Assembly: GCA_900637135.1 (NCBI GenBank)
Contig: LR134353.1
Location: 3,596,001-3,660,000 of the forward strand
Direction: 5' to 3'
Length of the DNA: 64,000 bases
From: Mycolicibacterium flavescens
GTDB taxonomy: Bacteria; Actinomycetota; Actinomycetes; Mycobacteriales; Mycobacteriaceae
Shown here piece by piece: positions 41,732-50,438 of this stretch (position 1 is its first letter; each line of letters starts with the position of its first letter). The notes beneath the pieces are model-generated. The model had not been told where the DNA came from. It saw nothing but the letters and a program-made list of their open reading frames with translations, and ran no database searches. Position numbers and translations under genes: made by a program.

Positions 41732-43381
41732 TCATCGTGCACCTAATACCAAGTCTTTCCAGGTCCTCGTCTCGGTCAAGGAGGCTAGGTCCGACTGGCG
41801 GTACAGGCGGCCGTCGGGAGCCATATAGGACCCGGTCCGTGTGTTGTAGTGCACGACCGCCGCCTGCGGTCTGGCTGTACTGCCGTTTTCGGCATACGAA
41901 GCTGGGGCGGCCGGGGCGCCGTCCTGCGAGGAGGTGGTCCCATTCGACGCTGGTGGATTCTGTGGCTGAGGCACCGTCGACGGGTTATCCGGAGCACCAT
42001 GCGGGAGTGAGCCACTTTCCGACGATTCGTTACCTTCGCTTACTGACGGCAAAAGCGGAGGCGATCCTGGTGGCACCGGTGTGCCGTCGATCGGGCCATA
42101 CAGGCGTTCGTCAGCATCGACCCGGCTATCAAGAGGTATGCCCTGCGCTATGAGGTTAGGGTCGATTGGGTAGGGGCCCAAGACATGTTGACGCTGCGCC
42201 AGCGGAACGAATCCTGTGTTGCTATCGCACAATTGCACGGTTGGAGCCCGCTTTCCCGGGTGTTCCATGCATGGGTAATTCCGGGCGCCCCGCACGGCGA
42301 CGGGTGAGTCGTGCGGGAGTTTGCAGTAGAGCCCGTCGGGCGTGTCGATATCGGATAAGTCAGCCGGAGATCGCCACGAGGATGGAGGCAGAAAACCTAC
42401 GGTACACGCAGGGGGATCCGATATCGTGATGGCGAAGTCGCCCTTGGCTATTCCGGTTGGATTGTTCACTGGTGAGACCGCTTGGACCGTCGCGATATCT
42501 GGCGGCAGTAAAACCAGCAACTGTTCCAATGACGCGTTGTAGGTAACAGCGATTTGGCCGATAGTGGTCAAGTTGGCAAGGAGTATCGGGAGCGTCGGCT
42601 TTATGTCGGTGAGTAGCCGCGCCACCTCATCGGCTGCTCCCGGGGTCCCCTGCAACAGGGAACGCACCTGTGGATCGTTCCGGCGTATGCGTTCAGTGAT
42701 ACCCGCGGTGTTTCGGATCCAGATACGGATCGCATCGGAGCCCTCGGTCTGTGAATTTAACAGCGGCCTGCTGTCGTCGATGAGGCTGCGTGTCTGGTCG
42801 GCCACCTCATTGAGTTCGCCGCTCAGTTTCGTCGACGAATCGATTAAGGAGCCGATGTCATATCCCGCGCCATCGAAAGCCTTGAAGGTTTCATCTAGCA
42901 AGCTACCGAGTTTGTCCTGCGGGATGGTGTCGAGGAGCGAAGCGAGTTTATCTAGCATCGGACCGACTTGATGCGGAATCGTCGTGTCCTCCCGCGAGAT
43001 AACCGACCCGTCCCGCAGGTAGGGTGGGGAATCGTTACGCGGTTGTAGGTCTACGTACTGTTCGCCGACTGCCGACATGCTCATGACACGGGCCACCAGA
43101 TCTGCAGAAATCTTCGGAGAGCTATCTAACGACAGCGTCGCCTCGACGCGCTTACCGTCGACGACTCTAATCCCTGTTACTTCGCCGACTTTCACTCCAC
43201 GGTAGGTGACGTTGCTGAACCGGTAGAGCCCGCCCGATGCTGGTAGTTCGAGTTTGACGGTGATTCGCCCGATGCCGAGCAGCATGGGGGCCTGAATGTA
43301 ATTGAAAACGAGTAGCCCAATTCCGACGATCGACGCAATTGTGAAGATGATCAACTGATTTCGCACAAAGCGCGTCAGCAT
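41732..43381 (-). CDS. mceF: Mce family protein MceF
   Basis: 549 residues. One N-terminal membrane segment (LIIFTIASIVGIGLLVFNYI), then the MlaD/MCE barrel (FSNVTYRGVKVGEVTGIRVV about 55-75), a helical tunnel-forming region, and a long Pro/Ser/Gly-rich C-terminus ending with GSYMAPDGRLYRQSDLA and TWKDLVLGA, characteristic of MceF/MceA ends. It is the last gene of a six-gene leftward operon in which every junction overlaps (here by one base, TGATG). MceF is part of the hexameric lipid shuttle through the cell envelope. G+C is lower than in the first 41 kb. Confidence 0.92.
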   Translation of the reverse strand: MLTRFVRNQLIIFTIASIVGIGLLVFNYIQAPMLLGIGRITVKLELPASGGLYRFSNVTYRGVKVGEVTGIRVVDGKRVEATLSLDSSPKISADLVARVMSMSAVGEQYVDLQPRNDSPPYLRDGSVISREDTTIPHQVGPMLDKLASLLDTIPQDKLGSLLDETFKAFDGAGYDIGSLIDSSTKLSGELNEVADQTRSLIDDSRPLLNSQTEGSDAIRIWIRNTAGITERIRRNDPQVRSLLQGTPGAADEVARLLTDIKPTLPILLANLTTIGQIAVTYNASLEQLLVLLPPDIATVQAVSPVNNPTGIAKGDFAITISDPPACTVGFLPPSSWRSPADLSDIDTPDGLYCKLPHDSPVAVRGARNYPCMEHPGKRAPTVQLCDSNTGFVPLAQRQHVLGPYPIDPNLIAQGIPLDSRVDADERLYGPIDGTPVPPGSPPLLPSVSEGNESSESGSLPHGAPDNPSTVPQPQNPPASNGTTSSQDGAPAAPASYAENGSTARPQAAVVHYNTRTGSYMAPDGRLYRQSDLASLTETRTWKDLVLGAR

Positions 43382-44679
43382 CAGTTGCCACCCGCGCCGG
43401 CTCGCGCAGGCGGTTGGTTGCCGTACGGACCAGCGAAGATCATCGGCGGCGAACCATCGACGGCCGGAGCTGGTACCGCCTCGCCTACCACCGCACCGTT
43501 CGGCGAGCCGACGGAATCCGGCGGCACCGGTACCGGGCCCACGGATGGTGGCCCTGTCGTCGCCGACACGATGCCTGCCATCAGCGGGTCGTAGGTGAAA
43601 TTCAAATAGGCTGGCTCACCGGGGGCCGGAATGAGCATTGCGCCGGGTTCGCCCCAACGGGTGCCTAGCAATGTCGTATTTTTCAGCCTGGGCACCGTGA
43701 GATCTATGATCTCGAAGAGGTTCATGTAGTCACCCCGCACTGCTCGGTCGATCAGAGATTGTCCGTACGGGAATACGGTTGTGTAAGCAAGCGCGCTATC
43801 GAGGCCATCGCCGACATCAGCCAGGGCGCGCATCGTAGGGGCGAGATTGCTCAAGTTGGTCACCAGATCGGCGTGTGTATCGTCGACCAGTCGGGTGGCC
43901 ACGTCGCTAAAGATCCGCAGCTTGTCCAGCGCGGTGGTGATGCGGGGTCGTTCTGCAATGAGTACGTCTAGAGCAGGTGGAACTTCACGGAGCGCTCGTT
44001 CAATTACACCCTGCTCGTCGGCGAATGTGCCGGCCAGCTTCTTGAGCGCTTCAATCGATCCCACAATGTTGGCCCGCTGGGTATCGAGGACGCCGACAAA
44101 CTGATCCAGTCGCGTCAGTAGGTCACGGACATTGCCCTGGCGGCCCGACAACGCTCCATTGAAGTTGTGGATGATGTCACCAATCTGACCCAAACCTCCC
44201 CCATTTACCACCGCTGATATGGAGGCCATTGTCTCTTCTGTCGATGGGAAGGTCGACGATCGATCGAGCGGAATGGTCGTGCCAGGGTTGAGCCGACCGG
44301 TCGGTGCCTGCCCCAGTGGCGGCTCAAGTGCTACATGCATGGAGCCGAGTAAGCTGGTTTGTCCGATGCTCGCTAGCGCATTGGCTGGCACCGCGACGTC
44401 GGACTTAATCGATAGTTCGACATTGACGTGCCAATTGGAAAAGGTCATTCGACCAACGCTTCCGACGACGACATCGTCGAGCATTACCGGCGAATTCGAT
44501 TCCAAGGTACCGATATTGGCGAACTGGACGTTATAGAGGTCAGCTCCTGGCCCTCTGCCGACCGCACCGGGCAGCGGTAGGGAGTTCAAGCCCCGGAATC
44601 CGCATCCCGACGCCAACAAGGCGACGATAGCGGCCGCTATGGTTAGCGATCGCAGATGGCGCATGCGCGAGGTGATCAT
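43381..44679 (-). CDS. mceE: Mce family lipoprotein MceE
   Basis: 432 residues from the ATG at 44677-44679. Lipobox LLASGCGF puts the mature lipidated Cys near residue 26; the MCE domain follows (ANIGTLESNSPVMLDDVVVG and VVVGSVGRMTF). MceE is the lipoprotein member of the Mce hexamer (LprN type). The stop overlaps MceF, and the start overlaps the MceD stop. A Pro-rich tail (GPVPVPPDSVG to PPMIFAGPYGN) ends the protein. Low-G+C codon use, as the rest of the operon. Confidence 0.92.
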   Translation of the reverse strand: MITSRMRHLRSLTIAAAIVALLASGCGFRGLNSLPLPGAVGRGPGADLYNVQFANIGTLESNSPVMLDDVVVGSVGRMTFSNWHVNVELSIKSDVAVPANALASIGQTSLLGSMHVALEPPLGQAPTGRLNPGTTIPLDRSSTFPSTEETMASISAVVNGGGLGQIGDIIHNFNGALSGRQGNVRDLLTRLDQFVGVLDTQRANIVGSIEALKKLAGTFADEQGVIERALREVPPALDVLIAERPRITTALDKLRIFSDVATRLVDDTHADLVTNLSNLAPTMRALADVGDGLDSALAYTTVFPYGQSLIDRAVRGDYMNLFEIIDLTVPRLKNTTLLGTRWGEPGAMLIPAPGEPAYLNFTYDPLMAGIVSATTGPPSVGPVPVPPDSVGSPNGAVVGEAVPAPAVDGSPPMIFAGPYGNQPPARAGAGGN

Positions 44680-46109
44680 GGCGATGTCCCTTCGGCGGGA
44701 AGGAGCAACTGTGGAAGCGTGGGCGATCCCGTCTGCGGCGTCGAGGCGATTCGTGGCGGTGCCGGAATCGGGGCACCTGGGAACAACGCCGGGGATGGGA
44801 TCGCTGCCAAGTGGTCCGGGGGGCTCGGTCTCGGCGCGGGAGAAGGGTCGACTCCAGGCGCTGGGAACGGGTTTTCCGCAAAGCCCGTGTAGGCAGAGAC
44901 GGATGGTGGTTGCTCCGCTGGTCCTGGCAGAGGGCCAACGCCCCCCGGCGCGAGTTTCGGATCACTGTAGATCACGTTGTCTGGGGATTTCGTCAGGTAC
45001 GGGTTGAAGGGGATTGGCAGATAGTTGAAGTTCGGCAATCGCAGCGCGGGGCCGAGATACTGATTGCATAGCTTGCTGGTTACCGGAGCGGTTACGTTAG
45101 CGACCGCCCCGATCGCGCCGCAGATGAAGCCCCTCGGATCACTGAAGTTGTTCATGACGAACGAGCCGACCTGGGTCCCGGTCTCCGGGTTGTAGATGTT
45201 GTAGGCGTTTGCGATTGCGTTGGGCGTTACGTGGAGGACATTTTCAAGATCCGCCTGATGGTCGACTAGGGTTTGGGTGACGTTGGCCAACCGCTGGACT
45301 TGCTCGACGGTCTGGTCCCGGCTGCCGGCGACGAAGCGCTGTATGTCACTCACCGCTATGGACAAATCCGCCAGGGCCGCATCCAGGCCTGAACGGTCGT
45401 CGTTGAGGACGCTAGCTAGCGTGGCGAAGCGGTTTTGAAACTGGACAATTTGCTCGCTGCTGTCGCGTAGCGTGGTGACGAAAATCTGTAGGTTCTTGAT
45501 GATCTCGACGACGTTCCCGCTACCGTTTGCCAGAATGCGGCCGACTCCGGAGAGTTCGGCGAGCATATTCCGCAACTTCTCACCATTGCCGTGCATCGCG
45601 CTGGCGGCGCTGTCGATGAATCTGGAGACGGACGTATCAGATGTGCCGATTGCAGGACCGAGATCGGTTGCCAACTTTGTCAATTGAGTCTTCACTTCGT
45701 CCCACTCGACGGGTGATGCGGTTCTCTCAGCGGGAATCACAGCGCCATCGCCCAGAGCCGGCCCACTTGAGCTGTAGGCGGGCGCTAGCTGCACATAGCG
45801 TGCCGAGATCAAGTTCTGAGCAACGATCACCGCTTTGGCATCAGCAGGAATCGGAATATCACCGTCAACATGAAGCCTCATCATCACTTGTGCGCCGGCA
45901 GGTTCAATGGCTGCGATTCGCCCTACCTTGACACCCAGTACTCGGACATCGTCCCCCGGGTAGATACCTGTAGCGCTCGTGAAGTAGGCAGTGATCAGCT
46001 TCGGCGCAAAGAACGTCTGACGGACAATCAAAGTTGATCCGGCAGCCAGCAGCACAGCCAACCCCGCGGCGAGCAGATACACGGCTGAACGTCGTCGACG
46101 AATATTCAC
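44676..46109 (-). CDS. mceD: Mce family protein MceD
   Basis: 477 residues from the ATG at 46107-46109. N-terminal signal/anchor AVYLLAAGLAVLLAAGSTLI, MCE domain YFTSATGIYPGDDVRVLGVK and GRIAAIEPAG at about 40-70, then RYVQLAPAYSSSGPALGDGA and the MceD segment PVEWDEVKTQLTKLATDLGP. A long Pro/Ala-rich C-terminal tail follows from about 380. It should be one subunit of the envelope-spanning lipid conduit. Overlaps mceC and mceE by four bases each. Confidence 0.92.
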   Translation of the reverse strand: MNIRRRRSAVYLLAAGLAVLLAAGSTLIVRQTFFAPKLITAYFTSATGIYPGDDVRVLGVKVGRIAAIEPAGAQVMMRLHVDGDIPIPADAKAVIVAQNLISARYVQLAPAYSSSGPALGDGAVIPAERTASPVEWDEVKTQLTKLATDLGPAIGTSDTSVSRFIDSAASAMHGNGEKLRNMLAELSGVGRILANGSGNVVEIIKNLQIFVTTLRDSSEQIVQFQNRFATLASVLNDDRSGLDAALADLSIAVSDIQRFVAGSRDQTVEQVQRLANVTQTLVDHQADLENVLHVTPNAIANAYNIYNPETGTQVGSFVMNNFSDPRGFICGAIGAVANVTAPVTSKLCNQYLGPALRLPNFNYLPIPFNPYLTKSPDNVIYSDPKLAPGGVGPLPGPAEQPPSVSAYTGFAENPFPAPGVDPSPAPRPSPPDHLAAIPSPALFPGAPIPAPPRIASTPQTGSPTLPQLLLPAEGTSP

Positions 46110-47188
46110 CGCGATCCTCCAGGAATTCCATTACGCGGCCAGGGCAGTTCAGCACGCGGTCCAGCGTTGTCGGGTGGTTGACCGGCATTGACGCCCCGGC
46201 GAAGCCCAAACGCATAGTCGAAGAATGGTTGCAGGAATTGAGCTGGCACCATATTGGGTATATATGCGTTGTAGTAGAACCCGTTGGCGACGGTCTCCCC
46301 CTGTGTGACTTGGAATTTCGCTAATCCCGGGAGCGCCTTGGCGATGTTGTCGCGGTTCTTCTCCAGCATCGCGGTCACCGAATTGAGCCTCTCAAGTGCC
46401 GGGGCGAGGTCATTTTCGTTGTCGGAAACTAAGCCGGACAGTTGACGGCTCACCGCCGAAATGCCGGTTAGCAGCCCGACTATTGCCTCGCGTCGATCGT
46501 TCAGTACCGCCACCAGATCATTTGCGTTGAGGATGATGCTGTTTAGCTGCTGACTGCGATCGGCCAGCACCCCGGTGACCTGTGAAGTGCTCTTGAACAA
46601 CTCCTGAAGAGTTGCGTTACGACTATTGAGCGACCGTGATAGCCGGGTTAGGCCCTCGAATGTCGGGCCCAGTTGTGGTGCGATTCTATCGATGGTTTCC
46701 GACAGGGTGTCCAGCGCCTTGTTGATTGTCTGTGTGTCGGTTCCAGCGGTGTTGGTGGTGAAATCGCCTACCGCATCGGTCAACGAGTAGGGCGCCGAGG
46801 TGCGTGAAGCCGGGATGATGTCGAATGGCCGCAGTGCCCCGCTGCCAGCCGACTCCAGGGTCACCACACGCTGGCCCAAGAGGGTTCCGGTTCGGATGTG
46901 GGCGGTACTCTCCGAGCCAAGTCGCGCCTTACCGTCAACGAGGAAGGTGACCAGCACCTGTCCGTGTCTTAGCGAGATATCAGATACCGCACCGACTTTC
47001 ATTCCGGACATTCTGACCTCGTTGCCGGGCAGCAACCCGCCGGCCTCGACGAACAACGCTTGATACCGAATTGCGGTCGCCCATAGCCATAGCCTCTGAG
47101 GTTGTAGGCCGATGGCGACGACGAGTGCGATCAATACGATGCCAATGATTCCCGACCGTAAGTGGCCGAATCCGCGATACTTGAGCAT
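46106..47188 (-). CDS. mceC: Mce family protein MceC
   Basis: 360 residues from the ATG at 47186-47188 (MLKYRGFGHLRSG), overlapping the mceB stop by one base (TAATG). One membrane segment (IIGIVLIALVVAIGLQPQ), the MCE domain with FVEAGGLLPGNEVRMSGMKV and VGAVSDISL, and the C-type region IDRIAPQLGPTFEGLTRLSR. The frame is open 13 codons further up but that lies inside mceB. The C-terminus has a short Pro/Gly-rich tail. Part of the same six-gene transcript. Confidence 0.92.
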   Translation of the reverse strand: MLKYRGFGHLRSGIIGIVLIALVVAIGLQPQRLWLWATAIRYQALFVEAGGLLPGNEVRMSGMKVGAVSDISLRHGQVLVTFLVDGKARLGSESTAHIRTGTLLGQRVVTLESAGSGALRPFDIIPASRTSAPYSLTDAVGDFTTNTAGTDTQTINKALDTLSETIDRIAPQLGPTFEGLTRLSRSLNSRNATLQELFKSTSQVTGVLADRSQQLNSIILNANDLVAVLNDRREAIVGLLTGISAVSRQLSGLVSDNENDLAPALERLNSVTAMLEKNRDNIAKALPGLAKFQVTQGETVANGFYYNAYIPNMVPAQFLQPFFDYAFGLRRGVNAGQPPDNAGPRAELPWPRNGIPGGSR

Positions 47189-48213
47189 TAGGGTTCGGCG
47201 CACCGCCCATCTTGTTGCTTGATCCACGGGATGACCACGGTACGACCTTGCAGATCACTAAGGCGCAGCGAGAGTTCGCAGATGTAGTAGTTCAGCCAGC
47301 TTCCGTACGCCCCTAGCCGCACCAGCTTTCGGTAATTGTGGGGTGCCTTCACGAGTGCGGAATCGAGGAGGTCTTTATCCTTATCCAGGAGCGGGGCGAG
47401 TCTGCCAAGTTCGTCGACTGTGGCCGCCAACGGGGCTCGAGAATCGTCGAGAAGGCTAGCGACAGAAGCTGTCCCAGTACTCAATGAGTCGATCGCAGCA
47501 CCGATGGGATCTCTGTCGTCAGCCAGCCCATGAACGAGTTGCTCGAACCTATTGATTGTTTCGCTGAATTTGTTCCCATCTTTGGCCAGCGCCGCCATTA
47601 CCTTATTGAGATTGTCAATGAGGTCCTGCACCGTCTGATTGTTGTTCGCCAGATCGTTCGAGAACGAAGCAGTCGCAGAGAGCACAGAACTCACCGTGCC
47701 GCCTTGGCCCTGAAAGATCTGGAGCAAGGACGCTGTCAAGGCGTTGACGTCGTGCGGATTGAGGCCAGAGATGACCGGTCGCAGACCACTCAAAAGCTGA
47801 TCGAGGTCCAGCGCCGGTAATGTGCGATCGACAGGAATCTGCGAACCGGCGGCCATGAACTCTACGGCGCCTGGGGCGTCTAGTAATTCGAGAAAGCGGT
47901 CCCCTACGAGGTTCAGGTATCGAACCGCAGCCTTGCTGCTCTTGCTAAGAAGTACGTGACGGTCAGCATCGAACCTGACAACGACAGTGCTATCGGGACG
48001 CATGGTCAGACCTGTCACTGTACCGACGCGGAGCCCGGCGGCACGGACCGAATCGCCAGCCTTTAAGCCCGATACATCGGCGAAAATCGCGGAGTAGCCG
48101 TTGGTGGGGCCCGTTCTGTACTGCGCGAAGATGGCGAACAGCATTGCGGTCAGCAATACCATCACCGCGGCAAATACGCCGAATTTCAGGCCGATCCATG
48201 ATCGCGATCTCAT
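47188..48213 (-). CDS. mceB: Mce family protein MceB
   Basis: 341 residues from the ATG at 48211-48213 (MRSRSWIGLKFGVF), overlapping the mceA stop (ATGA). One membrane segment (GVFAAVMVLLTAMLFAIFAQ), MCE domain with FADVSGLKAGDSVRAAGLRV, then the MceB-type block ISGLNPHDVNALTASLLQIF and SWLNYYICELSLRLSD at the end. All features agree with MceB. Upstream open frame of 61 codons lies within mceA and is not used. Confidence 0.92.
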   Translation of the reverse strand: MRSRSWIGLKFGVFAAVMVLLTAMLFAIFAQYRTGPTNGYSAIFADVSGLKAGDSVRAAGLRVGTVTGLTMRPDSTVVVRFDADRHVLLSKSSKAAVRYLNLVGDRFLELLDAPGAVEFMAAGSQIPVDRTLPALDLDQLLSGLRPVISGLNPHDVNALTASLLQIFQGQGGTVSSVLSATASFSNDLANNNQTVQDLIDNLNKVMAALAKDGNKFSETINRFEQLVHGLADDRDPIGAAIDSLSTGTASVASLLDDSRAPLAATVDELGRLAPLLDKDKDLLDSALVKAPHNYRKLVRLGAYGSWLNYYICELSLRLSDLQGRTVVIPWIKQQDGRCAEP

Positions 48214-49394
48214 CCCGGCTCTCCCGTCTGGGCCGTGTTTCGCGGCGGACCATGGAGTGGACCGAACAACCACTGCTTCAGGCCGTCCGAATTCAATAGG
48301 ATGCCTTGGTTCCCGTACTGGGCCGGGTTCACCCCGGAGTCGGTCACCACAAACGGTGGGCGGACCCCCATAGGCACGACGGGTAGATTTGCGCACTGAG
48401 GACCGCCCGTAGCAGCGACCTTCGGAAGATCAGCGGGGTAGCGGTATCGTTCTAGGCCCAGCATGAAGCCTGTGGTGATCATCACGCCCGGTTCCGGTGA
48501 AGGTGGCAGTGCCGCAACGTGTTCTAGCGCATCTAATCCACATGTCAGGGCTGCGTTATATCGGTTTGTCAGGTCAGTTGTCGGCACCAGCAGGTGAAGC
48601 ACATCTGTTAGCCCCTGCCGATTGCTTCCGATGACTTCATTGCCGATTTCGGCAAAACCCGTAACACTGAGCAGCGCCGCATCGAGGTCAGCCTGCTCCT
48701 CGACGATCGTCTTGCTGATAGCCGTTGCGTTGTCGACCGTCTTGACAAGGTCGGTGGAAACATCGGCATACGTATTGATCGCAATGGAAGCGCTAGCGAA
48801 GTCGTCATTGAGATTATGCATGCTTGGCTCGAGCGCAGCCAAAAAGCTATCAAAGTTCGTGAGTGCCTTGCCTAGTTCATCGCCGCGACCATTGAAGGCG
48901 GTCGAAATTGCGCCCAGCGTGGCATTGAGCTTTTCAGGCTGAATCTTTGCGAGTACGGATCGCAGCTGCTCGAACAACGTATTGAATTCGACGGTCACGC
49001 GATCCGCAGTTAGGACCTGCCCCGGCCTCAGAGTCTCGATCGACGGTTGTCCGGGTGGTACCAGGTCCACAGACTTCGCTCCGAAGACAGTCGCGGAGGC
49101 GATGTCGACGCGGACATTGGCGGGAATCTCTGTGAGCTGGGCGGGGTCTATTTCGAGATGGAGGATGGCCGATCCGTCACCGCTCGTATCGATGGAAGCC
49201 ACCCGCCCCACCTGCACTCCCAGTAGCTTTACTTTCGCACCAGGATCCATCACCAGCCCGGCTCGCTGCGACTGCACCGTCAAAGGCGCGGTGCTGGTGA
49301 AGCTACCTTGGGATATCCCGCCCACCATCAACACCGCTACCGCCGCGACCATGATCGTGGCCAGACCGGCTAGTGGACGGACGGCGCGTCTCAT
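48210..49394 (-). CDS. mceA: Mce family protein MceA (first gene of an mce operon without yrbE)
   Basis: 394 residues from the ATG at 49392-49394 (MRRAVRPLAGLATIM), which puts the membrane segment at the N-terminus as usual. A GTG at 49476-49478 would add a basic 28-residue lead and is close enough to a putative -10 to be leaderless, so it remains an option. The MCE domain has AGLVMDPGAKVKLLGVQVGR; QPEKLNATLGAISTAFNG is the MceA hallmark. It heads six overlapping genes. No yrbEA/yrbEB precede it, although these permease genes normally do. Confidence 0.9.
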   Translation of the reverse strand: MRRAVRPLAGLATIMVAAVAVLMVGGISQGSFTSTAPLTVQSQRAGLVMDPGAKVKLLGVQVGRVASIDTSGDGSAILHLEIDPAQLTEIPANVRVDIASATVFGAKSVDLVPPGQPSIETLRPGQVLTADRVTVEFNTLFEQLRSVLAKIQPEKLNATLGAISTAFNGRGDELGKALTNFDSFLAALEPSMHNLNDDFASASIAINTYADVSTDLVKTVDNATAISKTIVEEQADLDAALLSVTGFAEIGNEVIGSNRQGLTDVLHLLVPTTDLTNRYNAALTCGLDALEHVAALPPSPEPGVMITTGFMLGLERYRYPADLPKVAATGGPQCANLPVVPMGVRPPFVVTDSGVNPAQYGNQGILLNSDGLKQWLFGPLHGPPRNTAQTGEPG

Positions 49395-49483
49395 CGACAG
49401 GCCGCATCGGCCCCGCGGCCCCCGGCGTCCATACCGACGATGTACTTCATTTCGAAGAGATTCGGCGTATGCACGCACCGCAG

Positions 49484-49506
49484 CATACTAAATAGTTGAC
49501 TCAGTT
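49484..49506 (-). promoter_or_regulatory. Putative mceA promoter with AGTTGACT operator motif
   Basis: On the minus strand AACTGAGTCAACTATT (49506-49491) is directly followed by TAGTAT as possible -10 (49490-49485). On the plus strand the same bases read AATAGTTGACTCAGTT, matching other motif copies. A start about six bases on would coincide with the GTG at 49478. Confidence 0.5.
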
Positions 49507-49922
49507 CCCTATACTTGACGAAAATCGGGTGAGGATCGTTTCGGCTCGTGTCCCCGCTTCCTGCAGAACGCTTGTTCGGACCCATCCACGCCGGCAGAGA
49601 CGCAGTTGCTCGAGGATCGCCCCTCCCCAAACAAGGACAACCTCGATAACCGGAAGAGGGTCCGGTTAGGGATGATTCTGGCTTCCACCAGATATTGTGC
49701 AACCCCCGACCATCGCTCGGTGACACCGTCAAAGTAGTTGCGATGTGGAGCTATCCGCCGAAGCCCCGGTCCTAGACACCTCGACCGTCAACGGCAGTCG
49801 ACACTGTATTGACCTTCACCAAAGCTGGGCCCCCCAGACCGCATTTCGGTTCGGCCTCGCGCACGGAGTGACACCACACCCCCTCGCCGAGCTCTGGCGG
49901 AATACGCTTGCGCCGATACCGA

Positions 49923-49963
49923 ATACAGTTGACTAGGTCTTCTACGTACGGTTAACTCGGTAG
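49923..49963 (+). promoter_or_regulatory. Tandem motif pair upstream of the DUF35/thiolase operon
   Basis: ATACAGTTGACTAGGT (49923-49938) and TACGGTTAACTCGGTAG (49947-49963) are two copies of the recurrent AGTTGACTnGGT motif, 29-69 bases before the DUF35 start at 49992. The first TTGACT could double as a -35 element. The pairing suggests cooperative binding by one regulator. Confidence 0.5.
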
Positions 49964-49991
49964 GCAATATCCCGACCCTTGAAGAGGTGCT

Positions 49992-50438
49992 GTGACACAG
50001 ACGGAAATGCTGACGGCCGCTGACGCGCGCCCGGTGCCGGCGCCCGACGATGTCACCCGCTTCTACTGGGATGCGGCCGCCGGCGGGCGCATGAAATTAC
50101 AGCGCTGCCGTGCGTGCAGCAAGATGCAATACCCCCCGGAGATCTGCTGCGTGCACTGCCAGGCAGAAGAGCTCGAGATCGCCGAGGTTACCGGCCGAGG
50201 CGCGATTTACTCCTACTCTGTGGTAGACCGCCCACTACACGCGGGCTTCGTCGATGCACTTCCCTATGTGGTGGTGCTGGTCGAACTGGAAGACCAGCCC
50301 GGCCTTCGGATCTTGGCCAACCTGGTCGATGTGCCAGCCGGAGCGGCGTTGTCATGTGGGTTGCCGGTCGAAGTCGTATTCGAACGCCGAGGAGCGCTCA
50401 CCTTGCCGCAGTTTCGCCTAGCGGGTGCCGCATCGTGA
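49992..50438 (+). CDS. Zn-ribbon/OB-fold DUF35 protein
   Basis: 148 residues with GTG start at 49992. Residues 39-56 hold a zinc ribbon (C39, C42, C53, C56: CRAC then CCVHC), followed by an OB fold with GRGAIYSYSVVDRPLHAGF and PYVVVLVELEDQPGLRILAN. DUF35 proteins accompany thiolase-fold aldolases such as Ltp2-ChsH2 in mycobacterial sterol side-chain degradation, binding CoA and supporting the partner. The stop overlaps the following thiolase-like start (GTGA). An acyl-CoA binding partner role is strongly supported by this context. Confidence 0.9.
   Translation: MTQTEMLTAADARPVPAPDDVTRFYWDAAAGGRMKLQRCRACSKMQYPPEICCVHCQAEELEIAEVTGRGAIYSYSVVDRPLHAGFVDALPYVVVLVELEDQPGLRILANLVDVPAGAALSCGLPVEVVFERRGALTLPQFRLAGAAS

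Larger units (their letters stand above)
49395..49991. other. Gene-free control region between mceA and the DUF35 operon
   Basis: About 600 bases (less if mceA uses the upstream GTG) separate mceA from the DUF35 gene. I see no convincing coding frame. It contains three copies of the AGTTGACT motif (49491-49506 and two at 49923-49963) and sequence of moderate G+C; the two outward transcripts are divergent, so it is probably a shared control region. Confidence 0.6.

Noticed and set aside
41555..41746. A 63-codon plus-strand frame between the FadD gene and mceF
   Set aside because: No start context or family; it runs into the mceF end and could be remnant sequence.
49391..49732. A 113-codon minus-strand frame upstream of mceA
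   Set aside because: Lies across the regulatory region and mceA start; contains the promoter motifs.
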